Part shown: in pieces, positions 25,481 to 34,707 of the stretch | How the letters are laid out: every line of letters starts with the position of its first letter | Position numbering within the stretch: the stretch's first letter is position 1 | Assembly (NCBI GenBank): GCA_036403515.1 | Contig: DASWQV010000073.1 | Location: forward strand, 1-56,707 | DNA from: VRUE01 sp036403515 | Lineage (GTDB): Bacteria > Actinomycetota > Thermoleophilia > Solirubrobacterales > 70-9 | Reading direction: 5' to 3' | Length of the DNA stretch: 56,707 nucleotides | Translations under genes and position numbers: made by a program | Notes under the pieces: generated by a model | What the model was told of the DNA's origin: nothing | Database searches by the model: none | The model's input: only the letters and a program-made list of their open reading frames with translations

Positions 25481-26641
25481 ATGCCCGAGGCAGTAATCGT
25501 CGACACCGTCCGCACCCCGATCGGCCGCGCCTTCAAGGGCTCGCTGGCCCAGCTGCGCCCGGAGGAGACCGGCGCCTACGTGGTCGACCAGCTGCTCGAG
25601 CGCAACCCGGGCGTCGACCCTGCCCTGGTCGAGGACGTCTTCTGCGGCGTCGGCATGCCGCAGGGCCTGCAGGCGTTCAACATCGGTCGGATCATCTCGC
25701 TGCTTTCCGAGAAGCTGCCGCAGACGGTCAACGGCGTCACGGTCTCGCGCTACTGCTCCTCCAGCCTCGACGCGATCCGCCACGCCGGCAACGCGATCAA
25801 GGCTGGCGAGGGAGACGTTTACATCGCTGCCGGAGTCGAGTGGGTGAGCCGCTTCAACGAAGCCTCCGAGCCGGTCCGCGTCGACGATCGCAACCCCAAC
25901 CTGATTGGCGAGAACGGCCAGCCCAACGTCTACATCGACATGGGGGTGACCGCGGTCAACGTCGCCGAACGCTACGAGGTCAGCCGTGCTGACATGGACA
26001 AGTTCGCTCAGCGCTCGCAGGAACTGGCGGTGAAGTCTCAGGAAGACGGCTTCTTCGACCGCGAAATCGTCCCGGTGGCGCTGCCCGACGGCACCGAGGT
26101 GAGCAAGGACGACGGCCCGCGCGCCTCCTCGACGCTGGAGAAGCTGAGCCAGCTGCCCGAGGCCTTCGGCGGCGGCGGCGTCACGGCCGGCAACTCCTGC
26201 CCGCTCAACGACGGCGCCGCGGCGGTGCTGCTGATGAGCGACACCAAGGCCAAGGAGCTGGGCCTGACTCCGCGCGCCCGCATCGTCAAGGCCGCCACCT
26301 GGGGCAACGAGCCCGAGTACATGGGAGTGGCCCCGATCGGCGCGATCAAGAAGGTGCTTGACCGAGCCGGGATGACGATCGACGACGTCGACACGGTTGA
26401 GCTCAACGAGGCCTTCGCCGCCCAGGTGATCCCGATCATGGACGAGTGCGACATCCCGCTCGAGAAGCTCAACACCCACGGCGGCGCGATCGCCCTCGGC
26501 CACCCCTTCGGCATGACCGGCGCCCGCATGATGGGCACCCTGCTCAACGTGATGGAGACCGACGACCACCAGGTCGGCATCGAGACGATGTGCGTGGCCG
26601 GCGGCCAAGGCAAGGCCATGGTGGTTGAAAGAGTGGGCTGA
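25481..26641 (+). CDS. Acetyl-CoA acyltransferase (thiolase)
   Basis: A 386-residue type II thiolase. The nucleophile is Cys92 in SRYCSSSLDAI, followed by the C-terminal His in ALGHPFGMTGAR and the Cys in CVAGGQG, giving the complete triad. It should split 3-ketoacyl-CoA (beta-oxidation) or condense two acetyl-CoA; length and the GHPFG motif favour the degradative FadA/AtoB type. A clear AAGGAG site precedes ATG 25481. It is followed by the second structured 3' element and then a crotonase gene, suggesting a fatty-acid or ketone catabolic region. Confidence 0.93.
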   Translation: MPEAVIVDTVRTPIGRAFKGSLAQLRPEETGAYVVDQLLERNPGVDPALVEDVFCGVGMPQGLQAFNIGRIISLLSEKLPQTVNGVTVSRYCSSSLDAIRHAGNAIKAGEGDVYIAAGVEWVSRFNEASEPVRVDDRNPNLIGENGQPNVYIDMGVTAVNVAERYEVSRADMDKFAQRSQELAVKSQEDGFFDREIVPVALPDGTEVSKDDGPRASSTLEKLSQLPEAFGGGGVTAGNSCPLNDGAAAVLLMSDTKAKELGLTPRARIVKAATWGNEPEYMGVAPIGAIKKVLDRAGMTIDDVDTVELNEAFAAQVIPIMDECDIPLEKLNTHGGAIALGHPFGMTGARMMGTLLNVMETDDHQVGIETMCVAGGQGKAMVVERVG

Positions 26642-26671
26642 GGGGCCGCTCCGGAAATTTCCCGGACACGT

Positions 26672-26775
26672 CTGGCGGCGGCGGACGCTGCGCGGGGCGG
26701 CGTCCTCGGTCGGTTGAATAGCGCTGCTATTCGCCCTCCCTGCGTCCTTGCCCCGCTTGGTCCGGCGCTCGCCAG
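26672..26775 (+). repeat. 3' structured repeat element, copy B
   Basis: The core 26699-26750 starts GGCGTCCTCGGTCGG and ends CTCCCTGCGTCCTTG, like copies A and C. The inner hairpin is GAATAGC-GCT-GCTATTC, seven perfect pairs with a sequence wholly different from the other copies. The outer pairings are GCGGGG (26692-26697)/CCCCGC (26751-26756) and CTGGCG (26672-26677)/CGCCAG (26770-26775); the latter is shared with copy C. It begins 31 bp after the thiolase stop, in the same orientation as the gene. Confidence 0.65.
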
Positions 26776-26832
26776 CCGCACCCGTCAAATTCCCGAAACG
26801 GACCCCCAGTCAGGGCTAGTAGGGTCGGACTT

Positions 26833-27747
26833 ATGGGGGACTTCGAGACGCTCACCTACGCGGCTGACGATCGGGTTGCGAGGCTTACGCTCAATCGGCC
26901 GGAGCGGGGGAATGGGATCACGGCGCGGATGCCGGTCGAGCTCGCGGCCTGCGTCGAGCGGGCCAACCTCGATCCTGCGATTCATGTCATTGCCTTGGCC
27001 GGCAACGGCACGGGGTTTTGTGGTGGCTACGACCTGGTGGCTTCGGCCGAGGGGGACATGAGCGAGCTGGGTGGGGAAGACGCGCCGGCGGGGTCGCCGC
27101 TCGACCCGGCGACGATAGGGGCGAATCACATGCCGGAGTCGAACTGGGACCCGGTCACCGACTTTCAGTTCATGTCTCGCAACGTACGCGGCTTCATGAG
27201 CCTCTTTCATTCTGAGAAGCCGGTGCTCTGCAAGGTCCACGGGTACTGCGTCGCCGGTGGTACCGACATGGCGCTCTGCTCCGACCTGTTGGTGATTGCC
27301 GACGACGCCAAGATCGGCTACCCGCCGGCGCGCGTTTGGGGCTCACCGACGACGGCGATGTGGGCGGCCCGCCTGGGCCCGATGCGGGCCAAGCGGCTGC
27401 TGCTCACCGGCGACTCGCTGACCGGTGCCCAGGCCGAGGAGTGGGGCCTGGCAACCGAGGCGGCGCCGGCCGCGACGCTGGATGAGCGCTTCGAGGCGCT
27501 GCTGGAGCGTGTCGCCCGGATGCCAATCAACCAGCTGGTCATGATGAAGATGCTCGTCAACCAGTCGCTCTACGCCCAGGGCCTGCACCAGACGCAGCTG
27601 CTGGGCACCTTCTTCGACGGCGTCGCCCGCCACACCGACGAGGGGCACGGCTTCGTTCGGCGCGCCGCCGAGACCGGCTTCAAAGAGGCCGTGCGTGAGC
27701 GAGACGAGCCCTTTGGCGACTTCGGCATGGAGGGGTTTGGGGTGTGA
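26833..27747 (+). CDS. Enoyl-CoA hydratase/isomerase (crotonase) family protein
   Basis: A 304-residue crotonase-fold enzyme, somewhat longer than the usual 260 because of an insert (about residues 70-100). The oxyanion-hole blocks are GTGFCGGYDL (about 58-67) and CVAGGTDMAL (about 140-149). One expected acid/base Glu position is not obvious, so it could be an isomerase or hydrolase rather than a plain hydratase. It ends in a 4-bp overlap with the monooxygenase gene (GTGA), so the two are coupled. CoA-linked breakdown of a branched or cyclic ketone is a reasonable guess. Confidence 0.85.
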   Translation: MGDFETLTYAADDRVARLTLNRPERGNGITARMPVELAACVERANLDPAIHVIALAGNGTGFCGGYDLVASAEGDMSELGGEDAPAGSPLDPATIGANHMPESNWDPVTDFQFMSRNVRGFMSLFHSEKPVLCKVHGYCVAGGTDMALCSDLLVIADDAKIGYPPARVWGSPTTAMWAARLGPMRAKRLLLTGDSLTGAQAEEWGLATEAAPAATLDERFEALLERVARMPINQLVMMKMLVNQSLYAQGLHQTQLLGTFFDGVARHTDEGHGFVRRAAETGFKEAVRERDEPFGDFGMEGFGV

Positions 27748-29228
27748 GCGCCGCGCAACGCTCGATCGCGGTCGTCGGCGGTGGCTTTGGCGGCGTTGGC
27801 GCCGCGGTGATGCTGCGCCGCGAGGGCTACGAGAACGTCACCGTCTTCGAGAAAGGCGAGCGCGTCGGCGGGGTCTGGCACCACAACACCTATCCCGGCG
27901 CGGCCTGCGACATCCCGTCGCATCTCTATGAGTACTCCTTCGCGCCCAACCGCTGGTCGCGCCGCTATGCGCCACAGGCTGAGATTCAGGCCTATGTCGA
28001 GGGCGTGGCACGGCGCTTCGGTGTGCTCGACAAGGTCCGCACCGGCACCGAAGTAGCGAGCGCGCGCTGGGATGAACAGCGTGGCAGGTGGCTGCTCGAG
28101 ACGAGCGCCGGCCGGCACGAAGCCGACCTCCTCATCACCGCTTGCGGGCAGCTTTCAGTGCCGAGCAGGCCTCCCATCCCCGGGATGGACGAGTTCGAGG
28201 GGCCGTCGTTCCACACCGCCGAATGGCGCCACGACGTCGACCTCGCCGGCAAGCGCGTCGCCGTTGTCGGCACCGGCTGCAGCGCGATCCAGGTCGTGCC
28301 CGCGATCCAGCCCGAAGTCGCCCAGCTCGACGTCTATCAGCGCTCTCCTGGCTGGACCCTGCCGAAGATGGACTTCGAATACTCGGCGCGGGCGCATGCC
28401 GTCTTCCGGCGCGTCCCCACCCTGCGCCGACTCGACCGCGCCTCGATCTTCGCCTTCCAGGAGTTTGCCGCCGCGGCCCTGACCGATAAGCGCTGGCTGC
28501 TGCCGCTCCTTCGCGCCCTCGGTCGTCGGCAGATCAGCTCGGCGATCTCGGACTCTGAGCTGCGCCGCAAGGTCACGCCGACCGACGAGTTCGGCTGCAA
28601 GCGGATCATGCTCACCGACGAGTGGTATCCGACCCTGACCGAGCCCAACGTAGAGCTGGTGGCCGAGCGGATCGAGGCATTCACTCGCCGTGGAATCTGC
28701 GACGCGTCCGGCGTCGAGCGCCCGGCCGACGCGATCGTCCTCGCGACCGGCTTCGCGTCGCACGACTTCGTCGCGCCGATGGAGATTGCCGGCCGCGACG
28801 GCCGCAGCCTGAGCGAGGCGTGGGCCGAGGTGGCGCGCGCCTACCTGGGGCTGAGCGTGCCGAACTTCCCGAACATGTTCTTGCTCTACGGCCCGAATAC
28901 CAATGGCGGCAGCGGCTCCGTCGTCAACACGCTCGAGTGCGGTGTCGGCCATGTGCTGGCCGCCCTGGCCGAGATGGATCGTCTGGGCGCCGAGCGGATC
29001 GAGGTGCGGCCGCAGGCAGCCGAGGACTTCGACCGCGAGCTGCGTGCCGCGCTCGCCGGGACCGTTTGGCACAGCGGCTGCAGAAACTGGTACGTCGACG
29101 AGAACGGCAACGATCCGAGCAACTGGCCCTGGCTGTGGAGTGCCTACCGGCGCCGCACCGAGCGTCTCGTTCCGAGTGCTTACGAGCTGAGCTGTTCAGC
29201 GGGGGCCTCCCCCGCAGTGCTCGGATAG
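27744..29228 (+). CDS. Flavin-containing monooxygenase, Baeyer-Villiger type
   Basis: A 494-residue FAD/NADPH enzyme. The FAD site is VVGGGFGGVGAAV near the N-terminus and the second Rossmann motif is VVGTGCSAIQV (about residue 173). Between them lies FEGPSFHTAEW, which fits the Baeyer-Villiger fingerprint F-x-G-x3-H-x3-W. It should insert oxygen next to a ketone, giving an ester or lactone. The upstream crotonase overlaps it by 4 bp and a thioesterase follows after 12 bp, together forming a small catabolic operon. The natural substrate cannot be read from sequence. Confidence 0.9.
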   Translation: MSAAQRSIAVVGGGFGGVGAAVMLRREGYENVTVFEKGERVGGVWHHNTYPGAACDIPSHLYEYSFAPNRWSRRYAPQAEIQAYVEGVARRFGVLDKVRTGTEVASARWDEQRGRWLLETSAGRHEADLLITACGQLSVPSRPPIPGMDEFEGPSFHTAEWRHDVDLAGKRVAVVGTGCSAIQVVPAIQPEVAQLDVYQRSPGWTLPKMDFEYSARAHAVFRRVPTLRRLDRASIFAFQEFAAAALTDKRWLLPLLRALGRRQISSAISDSELRRKVTPTDEFGCKRIMLTDEWYPTLTEPNVELVAERIEAFTRRGICDASGVERPADAIVLATGFASHDFVAPMEIAGRDGRSLSEAWAEVARAYLGLSVPNFPNMFLLYGPNTNGGSGSVVNTLECGVGHVLAALAEMDRLGAERIEVRPQAAEDFDRELRAALAGTVWHSGCRNWYVDENGNDPSNWPWLWSAYRRRTERLVPSAYELSCSAGASPAVLG

Positions 29229-29240
29229 GGTCCCGCCGCG

Positions 29241-29696
29241 ATGAGTGATGCCCAGCCCGACCTGCGCGCGGCGGCCACGCCGGAGATCATCAGCGCATTC
29301 ATCGCCGACAGCTTTCCCGGTCATCTCGGGATCGAGCCGCTGGAGATCGAGGACTCCTTCGCCAGCGGCCGCATCGTCGTCGACCGCCGCCACCTCCATC
29401 CCGGCGGCTACGTCCACGGTGGTGTCTGGACCGCGCTCGGCGACACGGTCGCCGCCTGGGCCACCTTCCGCAACATTCCGGCCGGCCACAACTTCACGAC
29501 GATCGAGCTCAAGCTCAACGTCTTCTCCGCCGGCTTGGTGGACGACGAAATCGTCGCCACCGGGAAGCCCCTTCACGCCGGCAAGAGCACGGTTGTGATC
29601 GAGGTCAAGATCGAGCGAATCAGGGAGGGCAATGACCCGGTGCTGGCCGCAAACCTGATCGTCACTCAGTTTGTCTTGCCGCCCCGCGAGGGCTGA
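29241..29696 (+). CDS. PaaI-type hotdog-fold thioesterase
   Basis: A 151-residue single hotdog domain. The PaaI/YdiI signature is visible as HLHPGGYVHGGVWTALGDTVA (in part HPGGYVHGGVWTALGD), with the general base expected at the Asp after ALG. It should release free acids from acyl-CoA. It directly follows the monooxygenase gene and probably belongs to the same operon. The final 35 bp overlap the convergent P-type ATPase gene. Confidence 0.88.
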   Translation: MSDAQPDLRAAATPEIISAFIADSFPGHLGIEPLEIEDSFASGRIVVDRRHLHPGGYVHGGVWTALGDTVAAWATFRNIPAGHNFTTIELKLNVFSAGLVDDEIVATGKPLHAGKSTVVIEVKIERIREGNDPVLAANLIVTQFVLPPREG

Positions 29697-32094
29697 CCGC
29701 GGCAGCGCCTTCCAGGTCCACCGGCGTCTCCAGTTTTTCCACCGACGGCAGGCGCCAGAGGACGCTGGCGATGGTCAACCCGGCCGCTGCCGCGAACAGC
29801 GCCAGGAACCACTGGGTCGCGCTGAGCAGGACCATTTCGAAGAAGTCGCGTACCGGGGCGGCGGCGAGGATCAGCGCGTAAAGGGCCCCGAGGCCAGCAA
29901 CGAGGGCCAGCATGTAGCTCTGGATCGCGATGTGCTCGCGACCGGGGCCGCGCTCGAGCAACAGCACGAAGCTGAGCCCCAGCACGATCAAGGTCGTCGT
30001 CGCCGCGGTGCGCCCGGCTGCCAGGCTGCCGCCGAAGACCGTGTCGACGAGGAAGAAGGAGAGAATCGAGCCGAGCGCCGTCGCCAGCCCCGCCGGCACC
30101 GCGAAGGCGGCCAGGGCGCGCAGCAGCCGACCGCGATAGAGCGGTCCGTCGGAAGGCGCCAGGGCCAGCACGAAGGACGGGATGCCGATCGTCAGGAAGG
30201 CCGCGAGGGTGAGGTGCCGGGGCAGGAACGGAAAGGCGAAGCCGGGGATCGCGACGAGCAGGATCAACGCCGCCGCGTAGACCGTCTTGGTCATGTAGAG
30301 ACGGCCAAGGCGGTGGACGTTGCGGGCGATCCGCCTTCCCTCGCCGACCGCCTGCGGCAGGCGGGCGAATTCGTCTTTGAGCAGGACGACGTCGGCGACG
30401 CCCTTGGTCACCTGCGCTCCCGAGCCCATCGCCACCGCCATCCGAGCCCGCTTCAGCGCCGGCACGTCGTTGACGCCGTCGCCGATCATCGCCGCGTAGC
30501 GCCCGGATGCGGCCAGGGCCGCGACCAGATCGCGCTTCTGCTCGGGCTTGATCCGGCAGAAAACGGTGTTGGCCAGGGCGGCTTTGGCCAGCCCTTCTGG
30601 GTCATCGGGCAGCTCGGAGCCCTCGATCACGCCGGCGTCCTTGGGGACACCGACCGCGCTCGCGACGGCGGTCACGGTCGCGCGCGCGTCGCCGGAGATC
30701 AGCTTCAGGTCGACGTCTTCCTCGCGCATGAAGGCGACGGTGTCGGCCGCGTCAGGCCGCAGGGTCTCCTCGAGGACCACCAATGCCACCGGCTCCAGCC
30801 TCGGCGCCGGTTCCTGGCCGGGATTGGCTGGCAGCGGCTGGCTGCTTTCACCGAATGCGACGACGCGGCGCCCGGCGGCGGTCTCACGCTCGAGCACGCG
30901 GGTGAGGCCGGGTGGGAGGGACAGCGCTCCCGCCTCCTCGAGCACGTCCGGCGCCCCGAGCACGTAGCTCAGCGAGCCGACCCGCAGGCCGCTCCACTTC
31001 CACTCCGAGGAGAACGGCACCTCGCCCGTCACCTTCTCCGCTTTGCCCGGGAAGCGCTCGGCGATCGTCTCCAGTGTGCGGTTGCGGTCACCGGCGCTCG
31101 CCGCGAAGTTGCCCAGCGCCGCGTGTGCCGCCGACGGCTCCAAGCCATCGGCAACCTCGGCGCCGGTCAGCCGCAGCTCCCCGTCGGTAAGCGTCCCGGT
31201 CTTGTCGACGCAGATCGTGTCGACGGAGGCGAGGCTCTCGGTGGCGCTCATCTGCTGGACCAGTGTGTCTTTGCGCGCCAGCCGCACCGCGGCGACCGCG
31301 AAGGTGACGCTCATCAGCAGCACCAAGCCCTCGGGCACCAGCGTCACCAAGCCCGCCGTGGCGGTCTGGGCCCCCTCCTCGATCCCGGTGTTGCGCAGCT
31401 TCAGGGTGAGGATCAGGAGGATTGCCAGCGGCACCATCGCGTAGACGCAGGCGAGAATGACCCGGTTGACCTCCTCCTGCAGCGGGGAGGGAGGGTGGCG
31501 GAAGGCACGTGCCTCGCCGGCCAGCCGGCCGGCGTAACTTTCCTCGCGCACGGCGGTGACCTCGTAGTGGCCGGAGCCGCTGATGCAGAAGGACCCCGAG
31601 AGCGCTTCGTCGCCAACGTCCTTGCGCACGCCATCGGCCTCGCCGGTCAGCATCGACTCGTCGAGCATCATCCCTCGGCTGCGGATCACCTCGCCGTCGG
31701 CGACGAGCTGGTCACCGGGCTCGACCGCGATCATGTCGCCGCCGACGACCTCCTCGGCACGCAGGCTGACGACGGCGTTGTCGCGGAGGACCTTCGCGTG
31801 CGGGGCGACCAGCACCGCGAGCTCGTCGAGAGTGCGCTTTGCCTTCAGCTCCTGGCGGATGCCGATGTAGGAGTTGATCACCGCGATCAGGCCGAAGATC
31901 GAGTCGGCATAGAGGCCCAGCCCGAGGTCGAGGATGAAGAAGGCCCCGATGATCGCGTTGAAGAGCGTGAAGACGTTGCCGGCGACGATGCTGGAGACCG
32001 AGCGCGAGGAGACCTCGGGCGGCGGGCCCAGCTCGCGCAGCCGCTTCGCCGCTGTCGCACTGGAGAGGCCCTGCTCGATCGCCGCATCAGTCAT
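29662..32094 (-). CDS. P-type cation ATPase, CtpE-like (calcium/magnesium-type)
   Basis: An 810-residue membrane pump. The phosphorylation site is DKTGTLTDG (about residue 294), the actuator loop is LTGEAD, and the hinge is MIGDGVNDVPALK. The membrane motif LVPEGLVLLMSVTFAVAA resembles mycobacterial CtpE, a calcium importer. There is no N-terminal metal-binding domain (no CxxC), which argues against a copper or zinc pump. Calcium or another hard divalent ion is the likeliest cargo. It is divergent from the LLM oxidoreductase gene by 28 bp and overlaps the thioesterase tail. Confidence 0.88.
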   Translation of the reverse strand: MTDAAIEQGLSSATAAKRLRELGPPPEVSSRSVSSIVAGNVFTLFNAIIGAFFILDLGLGLYADSIFGLIAVINSYIGIRQELKAKRTLDELAVLVAPHAKVLRDNAVVSLRAEEVVGGDMIAVEPGDQLVADGEVIRSRGMMLDESMLTGEADGVRKDVGDEALSGSFCISGSGHYEVTAVREESYAGRLAGEARAFRHPPSPLQEEVNRVILACVYAMVPLAILLILTLKLRNTGIEEGAQTATAGLVTLVPEGLVLLMSVTFAVAAVRLARKDTLVQQMSATESLASVDTICVDKTGTLTDGELRLTGAEVADGLEPSAAHAALGNFAASAGDRNRTLETIAERFPGKAEKVTGEVPFSSEWKWSGLRVGSLSYVLGAPDVLEEAGALSLPPGLTRVLERETAAGRRVVAFGESSQPLPANPGQEPAPRLEPVALVVLEETLRPDAADTVAFMREEDVDLKLISGDARATVTAVASAVGVPKDAGVIEGSELPDDPEGLAKAALANTVFCRIKPEQKRDLVAALAASGRYAAMIGDGVNDVPALKRARMAVAMGSGAQVTKGVADVVLLKDEFARLPQAVGEGRRIARNVHRLGRLYMTKTVYAAALILLVAIPGFAFPFLPRHLTLAAFLTIGIPSFVLALAPSDGPLYRGRLLRALAAFAVPAGLATALGSILSFFLVDTVFGGSLAAGRTAATTTLIVLGLSFVLLLERGPGREHIAIQSYMLALVAGLGALYALILAAAPVRDFFEMVLLSATQWFLALFAAAAGLTIASVLWRLPSVEKLETPVDLEGAAAVSPRGAARQTE

Positions 32095-32122
32095 TGGGAC
32101 TATTCAATAGGGTGCGAGCCGG

Positions 32123-33169
32123 ATGGCTTTGAAGCTCGGACTCAACCTCGGCTACTGGGGCATCGGCCCCGCCGGCGAGGACGCCCTCGAGGTGGTGCTC
32201 GCCGCCGAGTCGGCTGGCTTCGAGTCGGTCTGGGCAGCCGAGTCCTACGGCTCCGACGTGGTCAGCGTGCTTGCCTGGCTGGCGCCGCAGACATCGGCGA
32301 TCAAGCTCGGCGCCGCGATCATGCAGGTCCCAGCCCGCCCGCCCGCCGCCGCGGCGATGGCCGGGGCGACGATCGACAAGCTCTCCGGCGGTCGCTTCCT
32401 CTTCGGCTTCGGTCCCTCGGGGCCGCAGGTGTCCGAAGGTTGGTACGGCGTCCCGTACAGCAAGCCCTGGGGGCGCACCCGCGAGTACATCGAAGTCGTG
32501 CGCGAGATCGTCGCCCGCGAGGACAAGATCGATCACCAGGGCGAGCATTACCAACTGCCTCTACCCGGGGGAGAGGGAAAGCCACTGAAGCTCAACTTCC
32601 ACCCCGAGCGCAACCAGATCCCAGTCTTCGTCGGCGCGATCGGGCGCAAGTCGGTTGAGATGGCGGCTGAGATCGCCGACGGCTGGATCCCGATCTTCTT
32701 CAGCGTCGACGCTTTCGAGCAGACCTGGGGCGAGCATCTGGAGGCGGGCTTCGCGAAGGGCGGGCGCCAGCGCTCCGACCTCGAGGTGTCGCCCTCGTTG
32801 CAGGTGGCGATCGACGGCGACCTCGAGGCCGCCAAGTCGGTGGTCAAGGCCGGTCTCGTCCTCTACTTCGGCGGCATGGGTAGCCGCAAGACCAACTTCT
32901 ACGTCGACCTGGCCCATCGCTTCGGCTTTGGCGACGTCGCCGACGAGGTCCAGCAGCGCTTCCAGGACGGCGATCGGGCCGGCGCCTTCGAGGCGGTTCC
33001 GGACGAGATCGTCGAGGCCACCTCGCTGGTGGGCACAGAGGCCGAGGTGGCGGAGCGGGTCGAGCGCTTCCGCGGCGCCGGCATCGACCGCTTGATCGTC
33101 TCCCCGGTCCACGCCGAGCGCGACCAGCAACTGCACACCCTTCAGCGCCTCGCCGCGCTGACCGGCTGA
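32123..33169 (+). CDS. LLM-class F420-dependent oxidoreductase
   Basis: A 348-residue luciferase-like TIM-barrel enzyme. It starts KLGLNLGYWGIGPAGEDA and contains GRFLFGFGPSGPQVSEGWYG, the family's phosphate/cofactor-contact loop (quoted here as FLFGFGPSGPQ), and QIPVFVGAIGRKS. In actinobacteria such enzymes use deazaflavin F420 to reduce or oxidise diverse compounds; the substrate is unknown. The next gene (pntAA) starts 37 bp later and could share a transcript, tying it loosely to hydride metabolism. Confidence 0.87.
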   Translation: MALKLGLNLGYWGIGPAGEDALEVVLAAESAGFESVWAAESYGSDVVSVLAWLAPQTSAIKLGAAIMQVPARPPAAAAMAGATIDKLSGGRFLFGFGPSGPQVSEGWYGVPYSKPWGRTREYIEVVREIVAREDKIDHQGEHYQLPLPGGEGKPLKLNFHPERNQIPVFVGAIGRKSVEMAAEIADGWIPIFFSVDAFEQTWGEHLEAGFAKGGRQRSDLEVSPSLQVAIDGDLEAAKSVVKAGLVLYFGGMGSRKTNFYVDLAHRFGFGDVADEVQQRFQDGDRAGAFEAVPDEIVEATSLVGTEAEVAERVERFRGAGIDRLIVSPVHAERDQQLHTLQRLAALTG

Positions 33170-33206
33170 CGCGCCTCCAACGCGATCCCATAACCTTCCG
33201 CGCCGC

Positions 33207-34325
33207 ATGAAGATTGGAGTGCCGAAAGAGACCGCCGATGGGGAGCGCCGGGTCGCGCTGGTCCCTGACGTGGTCAAGTCCCTCGCCGCCAACGAGAAGG
33301 TCTCGGTGCTGGTCGAGGCCGGGGCCGGCGAGGCAGCCGGCCATCCCGACTCCCAGTACAGCGAGGCCGGCGCCGAAGTCGTCGAGGGCGAGGTTACGTG
33401 GGGCGCCGACGTGGTCCTTCGCGTCGCCGCCCCTTCCGCCGCTGAGATAGGTCGCCTCAACTCCAGCCAGCTGCTGGTCGGCCACCTCTCGCCGTGGACC
33501 GCGGCCGAGACCAACCAGGCGCTTGCCGCCGCCGGCGTGACCAGCTTCGCGATGGAGGCGATCCCACGCACGACGCGCGCCCAGGCGATGGACGCGCTTT
33601 CCTCCCAGGCCGCCGCCGCGGGCTACGCTGCCAGCTTGATCGCCGCCCGCGAGTCGGGGCGCTTCTACGGGATGATGACCACCGCCGCCGGCACGGTGCC
33701 GCCGGCCAAGGTCCTTGTCCTCGGCGCTGGCGTCGCCGGCCTGCAGGCCGTTGCCACGGCCAAGCGACTCGGAGCGATCGTCACCGGCTTCGACATCCGC
33801 CGCGCCGCCTGGGAGCAGATCGCCTCGCTCGGCGGTCGCCCGCTGGAACTCGACTTCATCCCCGACGCCGAGGGCGAGGGCGGCTACGCGCGGCCGCTCA
33901 CCGACGAGGAGAACGCCCAGGTGCGCGACGCGCTTGGCGAGAACGCGGCCAAACAGGACGTGATCGTCACCACCGCGGCGATCCCCGGCCGCCCGGCGCC
34001 GCTGCTGATCACCGCCGACGCGGTGCGCGGCATGCAGCCCGGCTCGGTGATCGTCGACCTCGCCGCCGAGACCGGCGGCAACTGCGAGCTGACCGAGGCG
34101 GGACAGACGGTGGTCGAGAACGGCGTCAAGGTGATCGGCCCGCGCAACCTGGCCAGCGAGATGCCGCGCCCGGCCTCCCAGCTCTACGCCAAGAACCTGG
34201 AGAACCTGCTCGGCCTGCTGATCAGCGAAGAAGGCGAGCTGAAGGTCGACTTCGAGGACGACATCATCGCCGCCGCCTGCATCACCCACGGCGGCGAGAT
34301 CAGGAACGAGAGGGCGGCCAAATGA
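33207..34325 (+). CDS. pntAA: Proton-translocating NAD(P) transhydrogenase, subunit alpha part 1
   Basis: A 372-residue soluble NAD(H)-binding domain I. It starts MKIGVPKETADGERRVALVP, and the Rossmann motif VLGAGVAGLQAVATAKRLGA (in part GAGVAGLQAVATAK) is near residue 175. It continues into RQTGRPAPLL-like sequence (IPGRPAPLLI). With PntAB and PntB it couples hydride transfer between NADH and NADP+ to proton flow, supplying NADPH. As in many actinobacteria and alphaproteobacteria, the alpha chain is split in two genes. The gap to pntAB holds a palindrome (34328-34374). Confidence 0.95.
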   Translation: MKIGVPKETADGERRVALVPDVVKSLAANEKVSVLVEAGAGEAAGHPDSQYSEAGAEVVEGEVTWGADVVLRVAAPSAAEIGRLNSSQLLVGHLSPWTAAETNQALAAAGVTSFAMEAIPRTTRAQAMDALSSQAAAAGYAASLIAARESGRFYGMMTTAAGTVPPAKVLVLGAGVAGLQAVATAKRLGAIVTGFDIRRAAWEQIASLGGRPLELDFIPDAEGEGGYARPLTDEENAQVRDALGENAAKQDVIVTTAAIPGRPAPLLITADAVRGMQPGSVIVDLAAETGGNCELTEAGQTVVENGVKVIGPRNLASEMPRPASQLYAKNLENLLGLLISEEGELKVDFEDDIIAAACITHGGEIRNERAAK

Positions 34326-34327
34326 GC

Positions 34328-34374
34328 TTCCGGTGCGCCTTTCCCCCTCTATGCATGGATAAAGCGCACCGGAA
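34328..34374. repeat. GC-rich palindromic repeat inside the pnt operon
   Basis: TTCCGGTGCGC (34328-34338) pairs perfectly with GCGCACCGGAA (34364-34374); the inner part continues imperfectly (CTTTCC with GGATAAAG). The same arms occur at 41155-41203. The loop contains CCCCCTCTATG. It lies between pntAA and pntAB, only 18 bp before the latter, where it might set relative expression. Confidence 0.7.
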
Positions 34375-34392
34375 GGTGGGAGGGGGCCTGTA

Positions 34393-34707
34393 ATGAGCCT
34401 GATGACCGAGATCACGATCTTCGTGCTTGCCGCTTTCGTCGGCTTCGAGGTGATCTCGAAGGTGCCGACCACCCTGCACACGCCGCTGATGTCGCAGACC
34501 AACGCAATCCACGGCATCGTGATGCTCGGCGGTCTGATCGTCGTCGGCTACGCCAACGACCCGCTCGAGTACGTCATCGGCACGATCGCGATTGCCTTCG
34601 GCGCGATCAACATCGTCGGCGGCTTCATGGTCACCGACCGGATGCTCGGCATGTTCTCCAAAAAGCCGAAACCCAAGGCCGAGGCTGACGGGAAGGCCGG
34701 CAAATGA
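34393..34707 (+). CDS. pntAB: NAD(P) transhydrogenase, subunit alpha part 2
   Basis: A 104-residue membrane protein with three helices (about 8-25, 38-58, 62-85) that completes the membrane domain of the alpha chain; the family block HTPLMSQTNAIHGIV is intact. A purine-rich GGGAGGGGG site precedes the ATG. The stop overlaps the pntB start (ATGA), coupling the two. The C-terminal tail is lysine-rich (KKPKPKAEADGKAGK). Confidence 0.93.
   Translation: MSLMTEITIFVLAAFVGFEVISKVPTTLHTPLMSQTNAIHGIVMLGGLIVVGYANDPLEYVIGTIAIAFGAINIVGGFMVTDRMLGMFSKKPKPKAEADGKAGK

Noticed and set aside
29671..32658. A 995-codon open frame on the plus strand antisense to the P-type ATPase
   Set aside because: It mirrors the ATPase gene, which has all catalytic motifs in frame. 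The antisense product is Arg/Gln/Asp-rich low-complexity sequence, as expected for an antisense frame in GC-rich DNA.
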